Positions 24,229-32,373 of a DNA stretch of 32,373 bases are shown here, piece after piece. This DNA is from HGM05232 sp036661515. Lineage in GTDB: Bacteria; Bacteroidota; Bacteroidia; Bacteroidales; Muribaculaceae. Made by a program: the position numbers and the translations under genes. Location: assembly GCA_036661515.1 (NCBI GenBank), contig JAVWYO010000010.1, positions 1 to 32,373 of the forward strand. Direction: 5' to 3'. The notes under the pieces were generated by a model that was not told the DNA's origin, ran no database searches, and worked only from the letters and a program-made list of their open reading frames with translations. The stretch's first letter is position 1. Every line of letters begins with the position of its first letter.

Positions 24229-25026
24229 ATGGAATTATCGTCAAGTTCAATATGGATTGCCCTCGCTTTAACTACTCTTGCGGGGCTTTCAACGGGCATA
24301 GGTAGCCTTATGGCTTTTTTCGCCAAAGCCACTAACACTAAATTCCTTTCGGCTGCTTTAGGATTATCGGCTGGGGTAATGGTATATGTTTCTTTCATGG
24401 ATCTTATTCCAAGTAGTCTGCATTCATTAGCTTCGCAATATACGCCTAAAATGGCTAATCTCATTGTCCTTTTGGCTTTCTTTGCTGGGATTATTTTGAT
24501 TGCATTAATCGATTTCTTTATTCCTGAAGATGAAAATCCTCACGAAATTCATATAATGGATGACAAACCAAATAATCCGCGCTTGAAGCGCACTGGTGTG
24601 ATGCTTGCATTCGCAATTGGTATTCACAATTTTCCCGAAGGGCTTGCTACATTTGCGTCAGCTCTCGATGGGCTTTCTGTGGCTCTCCCTATTGTCATTG
24701 CTATCGCTATACACAATATCCCTGAAGGTATTGCGGTATCGGTACCTATATATCATGCAACTGGTGACCGAAAGAAAGCACTTAAATATTCGGTCTTATC
24801 TGGATTATCGGAGCCTGTTGGCGCTTTATTTGGTGCAATGTTTTTACTCCCATTTTGGAGCCCTTTATTAAGTGCAACACTTCTTGCATTTGTTTCTGGT
24901 ATTATGGTATTTATATCCTTTGATGAGTTACTTCCCACTGCCGAGCAATATGGGCATCATCATTACGCAATAAGCGGTGTTATACTCGGAATGGCAATTA
25001 TGGGATTTGGATTGCTATTATTTTAA
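24229..25026 (+). CDS. zupT: ZIP-family divalent metal transporter (ZupT-like)
   Basis: 265 residues with eight predicted membrane helices. The metal-site signatures HNFPEG (H133, E137) and HNIPEG (H162, E166) in helices 4 and 5 are diagnostic of ZupT-type zinc and iron uptake proteins. The cytoplasmic loop between helices 3 and 4 carries the usual short His/Asp/Glu-rich stretch (EDENPHEIHIMDD). Length is normal for bacterial ZupT. It has its own promoter. Metal specificity (Zn, Fe, Mn) cannot be read from sequence, and no Zur-like operator was recognised. Confidence 0.95.
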   Translation: MELSSSSIWIALALTTLAGLSTGIGSLMAFFAKATNTKFLSAALGLSAGVMVYVSFMDLIPSSLHSLASQYTPKMANLIVLLAFFAGIILIALIDFFIPEDENPHEIHIMDDKPNNPRLKRTGVMLAFAIGIHNFPEGLATFASALDGLSVALPIVIAIAIHNIPEGIAVSVPIYHATGDRKKALKYSVLSGLSEPVGALFGAMFLLPFWSPLLSATLLAFVSGIMVFISFDELLPTAEQYGHHHYAISGVILGMAIMGFGLLLF

Positions 25027-25079
25027 CATATTGTACTATAAATATATAGCACTTATTAGCGAAATAAACATATTGAAAA

Positions 25080-25112
25080 TTTGTGCATAGATATAAAAAA
25101 ACATTATATTTG
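25080..25112 (+). promoter_or_regulatory. promoter of the second AraC-type gene
   Basis: TTTG (25080-25083), 21 bases, TATATTTG (25105-25112): a full consensus match. The apparent GTG start at 25112 overlaps the last base of the -7 box, so translation must start at the ATG at 25139. Confidence 0.8.
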
Positions 25113-25138
25113 TGGTTTATTTAAGAATTTTTACTGCC

Positions 25139-26227
25139 ATGGGAATAGATTTAATAAGTGCTATATGTATTATAATAATCAACTCAATAATCGTTTTTAT
25201 TCTTTTGCGCAAAGCACACGGCGAGCGCACCATGATATTATTTGCATGCTTTGCATTGCTATATGTTTGCACCGATTTATACTATATTATTAATGTTGAC
25301 GATATTCGTGCGGTAAATTCAGGACCATTCTCGTTTGCTGTCTTGGCTAATGGTATGGTAATAACAGTATTATTCTTGGTATTCCCTTTTGAATTTATAT
25401 TACCTCAGCAAATCAAGAAACGTTGGATTTACGTATTAATGCTAATCCCTTCTTTAGTATATGATGGAATTTGGTTTACGCTCCAAGCGCATGGAATGAA
25501 AGTCCTTGAAATAGATAGCCCTCACATGCTATTAGTGAATCTGAGTGACGCGAGTGTGTGCCTTCGCATCATATACTTTGCCTATATAATGCTCCTTTTT
25601 GCTGGCGTAGTAGTTTTTGTTGCAATTGCTCATAAAAGATACATGACCGATAGAGTAATACGTTTCTATGCCTACGCTGCGATGCCTCTAATGATTATAT
25701 ATATTATTATGATTTTTATTGGGCTCACCCCCGAAATGTATGCTTTACACATGTTATATATAGGATGTTTCAATATCAGTATTACATATTTTCTTCTTCA
25801 TCCCGATATATTAGCTAAAAAAATTGAGGACAATAGCGAGCCAGAAAATAGCTCTATCATAATAAGTCATTACGATCAAATAATAATTGATCAGCTAAAT
25901 GAATTAATGACTGAGAAGAAAATCTATTGCCAATCGGAATTAACTTTGCCAAAACTTGCAAGCATATTAGGCACAAACCGAACAAAATTAAGCACTTTAA
26001 TTCACAATAAAGGTTTTAGTACCTTCCAAAGTTACCTTAATACATATCGTATTAAAGAATTTAAGCGTATTATCGCAGAAAACGAATCCGATACGATTTC
26101 TGAAGCATCTTATCTCGCTGGATTTGGTAGTAAAGCATCTGTGTATCGGTGCTTTATGTCGGTATATGGAATGTCTCCTTCTGAATACTTAAAGAGTAAA
26201 TCAATCTCTGTAACATCTGAAAAATAA
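25139..26227 (+). CDS. second membrane-anchored AraC-family regulator
   Basis: 362 residues from the ATG at 25139. About seven membrane segments fill residues 4-225 (for example LISAICIIIINSIIVFILL, FAVLANGMVITVLFLVF, IIYFAYIMLLFAGVVVFVAI, LMIIYIIMIFIGL). A C-terminal AraC DNA-binding domain follows (LTLPKLASILGTNRTKLSTLIHN, then ISEASYLAGFGSKASVYRCFMSVYGMSPSEYL). It has the same design as the protein at 8886 but low visible sequence similarity outside the HTH, so they are distant paralogues at best. The 5' leader is only about 20 bases. The signal and target genes are unknown; the adjacent ZIP transporter is a possible but unproven link. Confidence 0.85.
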   Translation: MGIDLISAICIIIINSIIVFILLRKAHGERTMILFACFALLYVCTDLYYIINVDDIRAVNSGPFSFAVLANGMVITVLFLVFPFEFILPQQIKKRWIYVLMLIPSLVYDGIWFTLQAHGMKVLEIDSPHMLLVNLSDASVCLRIIYFAYIMLLFAGVVVFVAIAHKRYMTDRVIRFYAYAAMPLMIIYIIMIFIGLTPEMYALHMLYIGCFNISITYFLLHPDILAKKIEDNSEPENSSIIISHYDQIIIDQLNELMTEKKIYCQSELTLPKLASILGTNRTKLSTLIHNKGFSTFQSYLNTYRIKEFKRIIAENESDTISEASYLAGFGSKASVYRCFMSVYGMSPSEYLKSKSISVTSEK

Positions 26228-26234
26228 CTAATTA

Positions 26235-26292
26235 CATGCTTTTATTGTGAAATTGAACCCATATTATTGTGTTTATAAACCCTAAAAGCATG
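26235..26292. repeat. 10-bp inverted repeat after AraC-type gene
   Basis: CATGCTTTTA (26235-26244) and TAAAAGCATG (26283-26292) are perfect inverted copies with a 38-base spacer. No T run follows. It may be a weak terminator or a regulator site. Apart from this, the possible short ORF at 26344 and the ileS promoter, the gene-free stretch 26228-26586 shows nothing I can name. Confidence 0.45.
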
Positions 26293-26343
26293 CCATTAAC
26301 TGTTACTTTGCTTTTACGGTGTCTTAGGAGAATTAGTAATAGT

Positions 26344-26412
26344 ATGAAATGGAAAAGCGATGTTTTTACTTGCCTGTTGTTAACAGCCATAACATCATCA
26401 TTTGAATGCTAA
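26344..26412 (+). pseudogene. 22-codon ORF resembling an orphan signal peptide
   Basis: The product MKWKSDVFTCLLLTAITSSF-EC has a basic start, a hydrophobic core and a terminal Cys, like the front of an exported protein or lipoprotein, and then stops. It could be the remnant of a lost gene, a tiny membrane peptide, or chance. A near-consensus -7 box (TTACTTTG, 26303-26310) lies 34 bases upstream. Confidence 0.2.
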
Positions 26413-26521
26413 TAATAAGAATAGTGAGAGTGTGACCCATAATGGTCTTATGAAAAAAAGATTTACCAAATTACCCTTTTTTTGCTTTAAAAAGTAATGT
26501 ATGAAAAGAAATAGAATTTAC

Positions 26522-26552
26522 TTTCATATTGCACTCATTTGCATTATCTTTG
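26522..26552 (+). promoter_or_regulatory. ileS promoter
   Basis: TATCTTTG at 26545-26552 matches the -7 consensus, with TTTC at 26522-26525 as a -33 element 19 bases upstream. It lies 35 bases before the ileS ATG. Confidence 0.6.
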
Positions 26553-26586
26553 CCCCCAAATTAAAAAAGAGATATTTCAGAGCTTT

Positions 26587-29500
26587 ATGAAAAATAAATT
26601 CAAAGAATATAACAACTTTAACCTCTCCTCAATTAATAAAGAGATACTTGAGAAATGGGATAGCGAGAATGTGTTCGCCGAGAGTATAAAGGAACGTGAA
26701 GGGTCTCCTTCATTTGTATTCTATGAGGGTCCTCCTTCTGCTAATGGTATGCCGGGAATCCATCATGTTATGGCACGTACAATTAAAGATATTGTGTGCC
26801 GGTTTAAGACTATGAAGGGATTTCAAGTAATGCGCAAGGCGGGGTGGGACACACACGGGCTTCCTGTGGAGCTTGGCGTTGAAAAATCACTCGGTATAAC
26901 GAAAGAAGATATTGGCAAGAAAATTTCAGTTGACGATTATAATGCCTCATGTCGTCGTGAAGTAATGAAATATACTAAGGAATGGGAAGACCTCACGCAC
27001 CGCATGGGATATTGGGTCGATACCAAGAATCCTTATATTACATACGATAACAGATATATTGAGAGCGTTTGGTGGCTTTTAAAGCAACTTTATAACAAAG
27101 CCTTCTTATATAAAGGCTACACCATTCAGCCTTATTCCCCTGCTGCTGGTACTGGACTTAGTACCCACGAACTTAATCAACCTGGTTGCTATCGCGATGT
27201 AAAAGATACTACTTGTATCGCGCAATTCAAGATTTCAGAACCTCGTGAAGAGATGCTCGGCTGGGGGACACCATATTTCCTTGCATGGACGACTACGCCT
27301 TGGACTCTACCTTCAAATACTGCCCTTTGCGTTGGCGCTAATATAACATACAACGCTGTGCGTACGTATAATCCTTATTCTGCTAAGCCTATTACCGTTA
27401 TTGTTGGTGAGCCTTTAATGGCAACACTGTTTAATCCTAAGGCAGCCGATATTAAACTTGAGGATTTCAAGGCTGGCGATAAGCTAATCCCTTATGAAGT
27501 AGTTGCGCAATATAAAGGTAAAGATATTGTTGGTATGACTTATGAGCAACTTATGCCATGGGTTAATCCAGGTAATGGCGCTTTCCGAGTAATAAGTGGC
27601 GATTTTGTGACCACCGAAGATGGTACAGGAATTGTACACATTGCTCCCACATTTGGTGCCGACGATAATCGTGTCGCAAAAGCTAATGGAGTGCCTCCTT
27701 TGATGATGATTGATGCTGATGGCAATTCACGCCCGATGGTTGACATGACGGGCAAATTGTATGAAATAGATAATCTCGATGCCGACTTCGTTAAGAACTC
27801 TGTTAATGTTGAGCTATATTCGCAATATGCTGGTCGATACGTTAAGAATGCCTACGACGCATCTCTCGGTGCCGATGCCGACACTCTCGATGTGGAATTA
27901 AGCGTCCTTTTAAAGCAAACCGACAAAGCATTTAAGATAGAAAAGCATGTTCACAGTTATCCTCACTGTTGGAGAACTGATAAACCTGTACTGTATTACC
28001 CATTAGATAGTTGGTTTATTAAGACTACTGCATCGCGCGACCGTCTTATTGAACTTAATAATACGATTAATTGGAAGCCACAAGCTACTGGAGCAGGTCG
28101 CTTTGGTAAATGGCTCGAAAATCTTCAAGATTGGAACCTATCTCGTAGTAGATATTGGGGAACCCCATTACCTATTTGGCGCACTGAAGATGGCACCGAA
28201 GAAATATGTATAGGAAGTGTTGAAGAGCTATATAATGAGATAGAAAAGGCTGTCAATGCGGGATTTATGACAAGCAACCCTTATAAAGATAAAGGTTTTA
28301 TTGTCGGTGATTATTCTGCTCAAAATTATGAAAAAATCGACTTACACCGTCCTTATGTTGACGATATAATTCTCATCTCTAAATCGGGTGTCCCTATGAA
28401 ACGTGAGCTCGATTTGATTGATGTTTGGTTTGATTCGGGGGCTATGCCTTATGCTCAAATTCATTATCCTTTTGAAAATAAAGAGGCTTTTGATAGCAAG
28501 AGCGTTTTCCCTGCCGACTTTATAGCTGAAGGCGTTGACCAGACGCGTGGTTGGTTCTTTACGCTTCATGCCATTGCTGGAATGATATTTGACAATGTGG
28601 CTTATAAATCAGTTATTTCTAATGGACTTGTCCTTGACAAGAGTGGAAATAAGATGAGCAAGCGACTTGGAAATGCTGTCGATCCTTTTGGCGCAATAGA
28701 AAAGTATGGCATAGATCCATTACGTTGGTATATGATAAGTAACTCATCGCCTTGGGATAATCTAAAGTTTGACACTGAAGGGGTTGAAGAGGTGAGCCGT
28801 AAATTCTTTGGCACACTTTATTACACTTATTCGTTCTTTGCATTATATGCAAATGTTGATGAATTTGATAACTCAAAACCTCAAGTGGCGTTTAGTGAAC
28901 GTCCCGAAATTGATCGATGGATTATCTCTTTGCTAAATTCTCTTATTGTCGAAGTTGATAAGCAACTTAGTGAATATGAGCCTACTAAAGCGGCTCGGGC
29001 GATATCCGATTTTGTTAATGATAATTTGAGTAACTGGTATGTAAGGCTTAATCGTAAACGCTTTTGGGGTGGGGTGATGAATGCCGATAAACTTTCGGCT
29101 TATCAAACACTTTACACATGCCTCGAAACGGTAGCAATGCTTATTGCACCTATTGCTCCATTCTTTGCCGATAAACTTTATCGTGACTTGACGAGCGTTA
29201 CAAAAGGCGAAAACTCATCTGTTCACTTGAAGAATTTCCCAAATCCCGATAAAACTGTGATAAATGCTGCTCTTGAAGAACAAATGAGAGTAGCGCAAGA
29301 TATAACATCAATGGTGCTTTCTCTTCGCCGTAAGGTGAGCCTGAAAGTGCGACAACCTCTTACGTCTATAATGATTCCGGTATTTGATGACGTTCAGCGT
29401 AAGGAGGTTGAGGCAATGAGCGCATTAATTCTTAATGAGGTTAATGTGAAAAATATCAAATTCGTTGATAATGAGGCTGGAATACTCGTTAAGCGTGTTA

Positions 29501-30015
29501 AGCCCGATTTTAAAAAATTGGGACCTAAGTATGGTAAAATCATGAAACAGTTGGCGAAAGCTGTTGTTGAAATGAGCCAAAAGGATATTATTACTTTTGA
29601 AAAAAACGGCACCTTTACGCTTAATATTGAGGGTACTCCTGCGGTAATTGTGCTCGACGATGTGGAAGTTATCTCTGAAGACATTCCAGGGTGGTTAGTG
29701 GCAAATGATGGTAATCTTACTGTTGCTCTCGATATTACACTTACCGAAGACTTAAAGCGTGAGGGTATAGCACGTGAAATAGTGAATAGAATACAAAATA
29801 TTCGTAAGAGTAATGATTTTGATATTACCGACAAAATTATCGTGAAAATTAGCTCTAATGAAAATTCCGATTCTGCGATAAACGAATATAAAGAATATAT
29901 TGCTAAGCAGGTATTGGCTAATTCTATTGTAATTACCGACTTGGATGCTGAACACGATAAAATTGAACTCGATTTAGACGATTTTAAACTTAATGTTATA
30001 GTTGAAAAGGCTTAG
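26587..30015 (+). CDS. ileS: isoleucine--tRNA ligase, type 2
   Basis: Charges tRNA-Ile and edits Val-tRNA-Ile. The ATG at 26587 gives 1142 residues; the reading frame extends upstream to 26539, but that lies across the -7 box. Landmarks: GPPSANGMPGIHH (48-60) at the HIGH position, the editing domain (AWTTTPWTLPSNTALCVG, then EDGTGIVHIAPTFGADD), the WDTHGLPVELGVEK segment, and KMSKR (689-693). Length and the long C-terminal region agree with the type 2 (eukaryote-like) IleRS common in Bacteroidetes. The HIGH motif is replaced by GIHH (G57 to H60), with Gly and His exchanged between positions 1 and 3. This GXHH form is known for some type 2 enzymes and has been linked to very strong mupirocin resistance. 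Confidence 0.96.
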   Translation: MKNKFKEYNNFNLSSINKEILEKWDSENVFAESIKEREGSPSFVFYEGPPSANGMPGIHHVMARTIKDIVCRFKTMKGFQVMRKAGWDTHGLPVELGVEKSLGITKEDIGKKISVDDYNASCRREVMKYTKEWEDLTHRMGYWVDTKNPYITYDNRYIESVWWLLKQLYNKAFLYKGYTIQPYSPAAGTGLSTHELNQPGCYRDVKDTTCIAQFKISEPREEMLGWGTPYFLAWTTTPWTLPSNTALCVGANITYNAVRTYNPYSAKPITVIVGEPLMATLFNPKAADIKLEDFKAGDKLIPYEVVAQYKGKDIVGMTYEQLMPWVNPGNGAFRVISGDFVTTEDGTGIVHIAPTFGADDNRVAKANGVPPLMMIDADGNSRPMVDMTGKLYEIDNLDADFVKNSVNVELYSQYAGRYVKNAYDASLGADADTLDVELSVLLKQTDKAFKIEKHVHSYPHCWRTDKPVLYYPLDSWFIKTTASRDRLIELNNTINWKPQATGAGRFGKWLENLQDWNLSRSRYWGTPLPIWRTEDGTEEICIGSVEELYNEIEKAVNAGFMTSNPYKDKGFIVGDYSAQNYEKIDLHRPYVDDIILISKSGVPMKRELDLIDVWFDSGAMPYAQIHYPFENKEAFDSKSVFPADFIAEGVDQTRGWFFTLHAIAGMIFDNVAYKSVISNGLVLDKSGNKMSKRLGNAVDPFGAIEKYGIDPLRWYMISNSSPWDNLKFDTEGVEEVSRKFFGTLYYTYSFFALYANVDEFDNSKPQVAFSERPEIDRWIISLLNSLIVEVDKQLSEYEPTKAARAISDFVNDNLSNWYVRLNRKRFWGGVMNADKLSAYQTLYTCLETVAMLIAPIAPFFADKLYRDLTSVTKGENSSVHLKNFPNPDKTVINAALEEQMRVAQDITSMVLSLRRKVSLKVRQPLTSIMIPVFDDVQRKEVEAMSALILNEVNVKNIKFVDNEAGILVKRVKPDFKKLGPKYGKIMKQLAKAVVEMSQKDIITFEKNGTFTLNIEGTPAVIVLDDVEVISEDIPGWLVANDGNLTVALDITLTEDLKREGIAREIVNRIQNIRKSNDFDITDKIIVKISSNENSDSAINEYKEYIAKQVLANSIVITDLDAEHDKIELDLDDFKLNVIVEKA

Positions 30016-30071
30016 CCTATTATGCTGTATCATTTATTTCAAAATAAATAAAACTCAAATATATAATTAAA

Positions 30072-30452
30072 ATGGCTGAAAAAACACGATATTCAGATGA
30101 AGAATTACAAGAATTTAAAACTATAATTCTTGAAAAATTAGAAACGGCTAATAAGGATTTTGAATTGTTGAAATCAAACATAAGGAACACCGACGGAAAC
30201 GATACAACCGATACTTCTCCTACATTCAAGGTGCTTGAAGAGGGCGCTACGACACTGGGTAAAGAAGAAGCAGGACAACTTGCGCAACGTCAAATGAAGT
30301 TTATTCAACACCTTCAAGGTGCTCTGATTAGAATTGAAAATAAAACTTACGGTATTTGTCGTGAAACAGGAAAACTTATTCCGAAGGAACGCTTGCGTGC
30401 TGTGCCTCATGCTACACTTGGAATTGATGCTAAAAACGAGGGTAAAAGATAA
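30072..30452 (+). CDS. DksA/TraR-like protein without a zinc finger
   Basis: 126 residues: an N-terminal coiled-coil-forming half (about 8-40 and 63-92) and a C-terminal half with the family text YGICRETGKLIPKERLRAVPHAT. DksA/TraR proteins reach into the RNA polymerase secondary channel and modulate initiation with ppGpp. Of the four usual zinc cysteines only C96 remains, so this is a C-type degenerate member; as far as I recall this is usual for Bacteroidetes copies. It is 56 bases after ileS and 14 before lspA, probably in the same operon. Confidence 0.88.
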   Translation: MAEKTRYSDEELQEFKTIILEKLETANKDFELLKSNIRNTDGNDTTDTSPTFKVLEEGATTLGKEEAGQLAQRQMKFIQHLQGALIRIENKTYGICRETGKLIPKERLRAVPHATLGIDAKNEGKR

Positions 30453-30466
30453 CTAAAGATAGATTG

Positions 30467-31129
30467 ATGAAGTTAACTAAGGGCTACTTGGCAGCGATAG
30501 TAATAATTGCTGTGATACTTATTGACCAAATTCTGAAAATTTGGGTGAAAACTCATTTCTTTTATGGCGAAGAATTGTTGATTACCGATTGGTTTCGATT
30601 ATATTTTATCGAAAACAATGGCATGGCGTTCGGATTTGAGTTCGGCAGTAAATTGTTATTAACGTGGTTCAGAATTATTGCAGTAGCCTTATTTATCTAC
30701 TATATTATTAAAATTAAGGGGCTTAATGTTATTAAACGGGGTTATATAGTATGTCTGTCGTTAATTACTGCTGGTGCAGCCGGTAATGTGATTGACTGTA
30801 TTTTCTATGGACTAATTTTTAATAACCCAAGTTATCCCGAAGTAGCCACTATGTTTCCCCCCGATGGCGGATATTCTACGCTATTCCATGGACGTGTAGT
30901 CGATATGCTATATTTCCCACTCGCATCATGGGATTGGCCTAATTGGATTCCTTATATTGGTGGAGACCATTTTATATTTTTTCAACCCATTTTTAATATT
31001 GCCGATGCAGCGTTAAGTGTTGGGGTTGTAATATTAATTCTATTTTATTCAAGTAGCCTTTCTATTCCTGTGAAGCAGGAAGTAAAAAAAGAAAATGACG
31101 AGTCTTCAGAAACGTCAAAAGATGATTGA
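30467..31129 (+). CDS. lspA: lipoprotein signal peptidase II
   Basis: Inner-membrane aspartic protease that removes signal peptides from diacylated prolipoproteins. Four hydrophobic helices are visible (about 7-26, 62-84, 92-118, 177-195). The catalytic aspartates are D146 in GRVVDM and D180 in FNIADAALSVG; GNVID (106-110) and FIENNGMAFG (48-57) are further conserved motifs. At 220 residues it is longer than the enterobacterial form because of an insertion between GNVID and GRVVDM (about 115-142) and a charged C-terminal tail. ATG at 30467 chosen over the TTG one codon upstream. The gene directly downstream encodes one of its likely substrates. Confidence 0.96.
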   Translation: MKLTKGYLAAIVIIAVILIDQILKIWVKTHFFYGEELLITDWFRLYFIENNGMAFGFEFGSKLLLTWFRIIAVALFIYYIIKIKGLNVIKRGYIVCLSLITAGAAGNVIDCIFYGLIFNNPSYPEVATMFPPDGGYSTLFHGRVVDMLYFPLASWDWPNWIPYIGGDHFIFFQPIFNIADAALSVGVVILILFYSSSLSIPVKQEVKKENDESSETSKDD

Positions 31130-31132
31130 TTA

Positions 31133-31927
31133 ATGTATAAGTCATTAATAATATTTGCGTTTTTACTATTTCTTGTAAGTTGTGGTGGCACACCAAGTTA
31201 TGTAATTGATAAGGACGATATGGTGTCGCTCCTCGTTGATGTGCATAAAGGTGAAGCGGTGACTGAAATTGATGGCGCACATTATTATAACGACTCCTTG
31301 AAGAAAATGCTTAAACAATCAATCTTTATTAAGCATGGCGTAACTCAAGAACAATTTGATACATCGCTGGTGTGGTATGGACACAACATTGACAAGTTTA
31401 TTGAGGTGTACGACGAGGCTATTATTAAACTTCAAGAAGAAGACCGATATATTGTTGCTCAAGCAAGAGCTGCCGGTAATGGAACGCCACTGGCTACTGG
31501 TGATAGCGTAAATCTTTGGACGAAAGAGAGTATACGCTTATTCCGCCAAAATCTTGGAAATGGTGAGGTGACATTCAATCTTCTTACCGATAATAATTTC
31601 AAAAAAGGGGATCGTTTCCAATGGGCGTTTTTACTCCTTAATAATCAAAGTAGTGTAAATGTATTTCTTGCTGTGGATTATAAAGATGGCTCAACTTCTT
31701 ATACTACAACATCATCAGATTTTGAGGGCTGGAATAGATTCTCTTTACAAACCGACTCCGCTCGTGTGCCACGACGCGTATATGGTTATGTAGATTATAA
31801 AGCACCAAAGAAGTCCGAAATCGTTTATTTAGATAGTATATCTTTAGTCCGTACAAGATTAGATAATGCTAATTATTCATCAATATATTCTCAAAAAGCG
31901 CTTGAAAAAAATAAGAAAACGCAATAA
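31133..31927 (+). CDS. DUF4296-type lipoprotein
   Basis: 264 residues with a lipoprotein signal peptide: hydrophobic residues 4-15 then LVSCGG with lipidated C17. The first part of the mature protein (VIDKDDMVSLLVDVHKGEAV, then FIKHGVTQEQFDTSLVWYGHNIDKFIEVYDE) matches DUF4296, a Bacteroidetes domain of unknown function usually found just after lspA. The remainder (about 130-240) is beta-rich and looks like a carbohydrate-binding or jelly-roll fold. It begins 3 bases after the lspA stop, so the two are co-translated. Function unknown. Confidence 0.82.
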   Translation: MYKSLIIFAFLLFLVSCGGTPSYVIDKDDMVSLLVDVHKGEAVTEIDGAHYYNDSLKKMLKQSIFIKHGVTQEQFDTSLVWYGHNIDKFIEVYDEAIIKLQEEDRYIVAQARAAGNGTPLATGDSVNLWTKESIRLFRQNLGNGEVTFNLLTDNNFKKGDRFQWAFLLLNNQSSVNVFLAVDYKDGSTSYTTTSSDFEGWNRFSLQTDSARVPRRVYGYVDYKAPKKSEIVYLDSISLVRTRLDNANYSSIYSQKALEKNKKTQ

Positions 31928-31938
31928 CGAATATCACA

Positions 31939-32256
31939 GTGAGACGCTCATATTTATCACATAGCACATTATTTTGTGGCGAATACTATAAAATGCACTG
32001 TTGTAAAATCACCGACAACCATGTAGAACTTTCTCCGTTTGACATCGAAACGGAAGCCACAGAATTTATCGATGGCACAATAATCATTGGAAATATAAAT
32101 TTATTACAGCATCTCAAAGAAATTAAGGAGTTATCAATCAACGATATTATTTCTTATTTAAATCTTCATTCCCTAAATTATGAAGTAGGAAAGCCATTCA
32201 CAATCATAACTTTAATCGTTCAAGACACCACTCCATCAGTTAACATTCTTTTTTAG
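31939..32256 (+). CDS. small protein of unknown function, last gene of the lspA operon
   Basis: 105 residues starting at GTG 31939, 11 bases after the DUF4296 gene; an ATG at 31993 would shorten it by 18. No signal peptide or membrane segment. The first 50 residues (RRSYLSHSTLF..., then EATEFIDGTIIIGNINLLQHL) recall the N-terminal beta segment of the amidohydrolases that follow lspA and DUF4296 in other Bacteroidales, where an EF-x-G-x-x-x-P-G-x-x-N-x-H-x-H motif comes next; here the metal-binding HxH is absent. It may be a reduced relative, or the resemblance may be chance. Confidence 0.55.
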   Translation: MRRSYLSHSTLFCGEYYKMHCCKITDNHVELSPFDIETEATEFIDGTIIIGNINLLQHLKEIKELSINDIISYLNLHSLNYEVGKPFTIITLIVQDTTPSVNILF

Positions 32257-32280
32257 AAAGAATATTGCAATATCAATTCT

Positions 32281-32348
32281 TATATTTGTAATATCAGCCA
32301 CACAACGAAAAAAAGCAAAAAGGGTGCGTACACTGCGTAATGTGCGTA
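32281..32348 (+). repeat. promoter-linked TGCGTA repeat element, copy 2
   Basis: -7 box TATATTTG (32281-32288), 25 bases, then AGCAAAAAGGGTGCGTA (32314-32330) and two further TGCGTA cores at 32334 and 32343, again with a 9-base period. It matches copy 1 at 3181-3248 (minus) in order, in the 17-mer and in spacing, while the sequence between box and 17-mer differs. The window ends 25 bases later, so what it leads into cannot be seen. Confidence 0.65.
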
Positions 32349-32373
32349 ATCCATTTACATGTATAATAGATAA

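Noticed and set aside
26539..26586. Longer N-terminus of IleRS starting at 26539
   Set aside because: The extension lies over the promoter -7 box and does not resemble other IleRS sequences, which begin near the ATG at 26587.
1..32373. tRNA, rRNA, insertion sequence or prophage genes
   Set aside because: I looked on both strands for tRNA-like cloverleafs, transposase or integrase motifs and rRNA text and found none.

Overview
The window is AT-rich DNA from a member of the Bacteroidota, almost certainly order Bacteroidales. Evidence: Bacteroidetes-type promoters (TTTG, about 19-21 bases, TAnnTTTG) precede most transcription units; there is a type IX secretion C-terminal domain, an UpxY-type antiterminator, a 6S/Bacteroidales-1 type RNA just downstream of rplT, and the lspA-DUF4296 gene pair. 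A gut lineage such as Muribaculaceae or Prevotellaceae fits, but the family is a guess. Two runs of N (100 at 1914-2013, 10 at 7428-7437) show this is a draft scaffold, probably metagenome-derived. Both lie inside genes, and the second joins two divergent copies of the same seven codons.

Layout. 1-3110: a large secreted protein (signal peptide, propeller-like region, two related beta domains, T9SS sorting domain) with its own promoter and terminator, broken by the first gap. 3110-3480: gene-free, holding a promoter-linked array of TGCGTA repeats on the minus strand; a second copy lies at the right edge (32281-32348). 3480-6810: translation operon thrS-infC-rpmI-rplT with a strong terminator. 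6822-7087: a free-standing structured RNA (6S/Bacteroidales-1). 7203-8817: gpmI with terminator. 8886-9962: membrane-anchored AraC-type regulator.

10092-16882 (minus): surface glycan cluster read upxY, acyltransferase-3, DegT aminotransferase, HAD hydrolase, gmd, fcl, WecA/WbpL-like initiating transferase. It can make GDP-L-fucose and probably an amino sugar and can load the lipid carrier, but it holds no flippase, polymerase or ordinary glycosyltransferase. 16990-22530 (minus): a giant exported alpha-2-macroglobulin-like protein whose thioester motif is lost. 22632-24129 (minus): ECF sigma factor, a one-TM probable regulator, and a Spy/CpxP-like periplasmic protein, a likely envelope-stress unit.

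24229-26227 (plus): ZIP metal transporter and a second membrane AraC regulator. 26587-32256 (plus): ileS (type 2, with a GIHH signature), a DksA/TraR-like protein lacking its zinc site, lspA, a DUF4296 lipoprotein and a small unknown protein. Several apparent upstream start codons (8850, 25112, 26539) lie in or before the promoter -7 box and were replaced by downstream ATGs.
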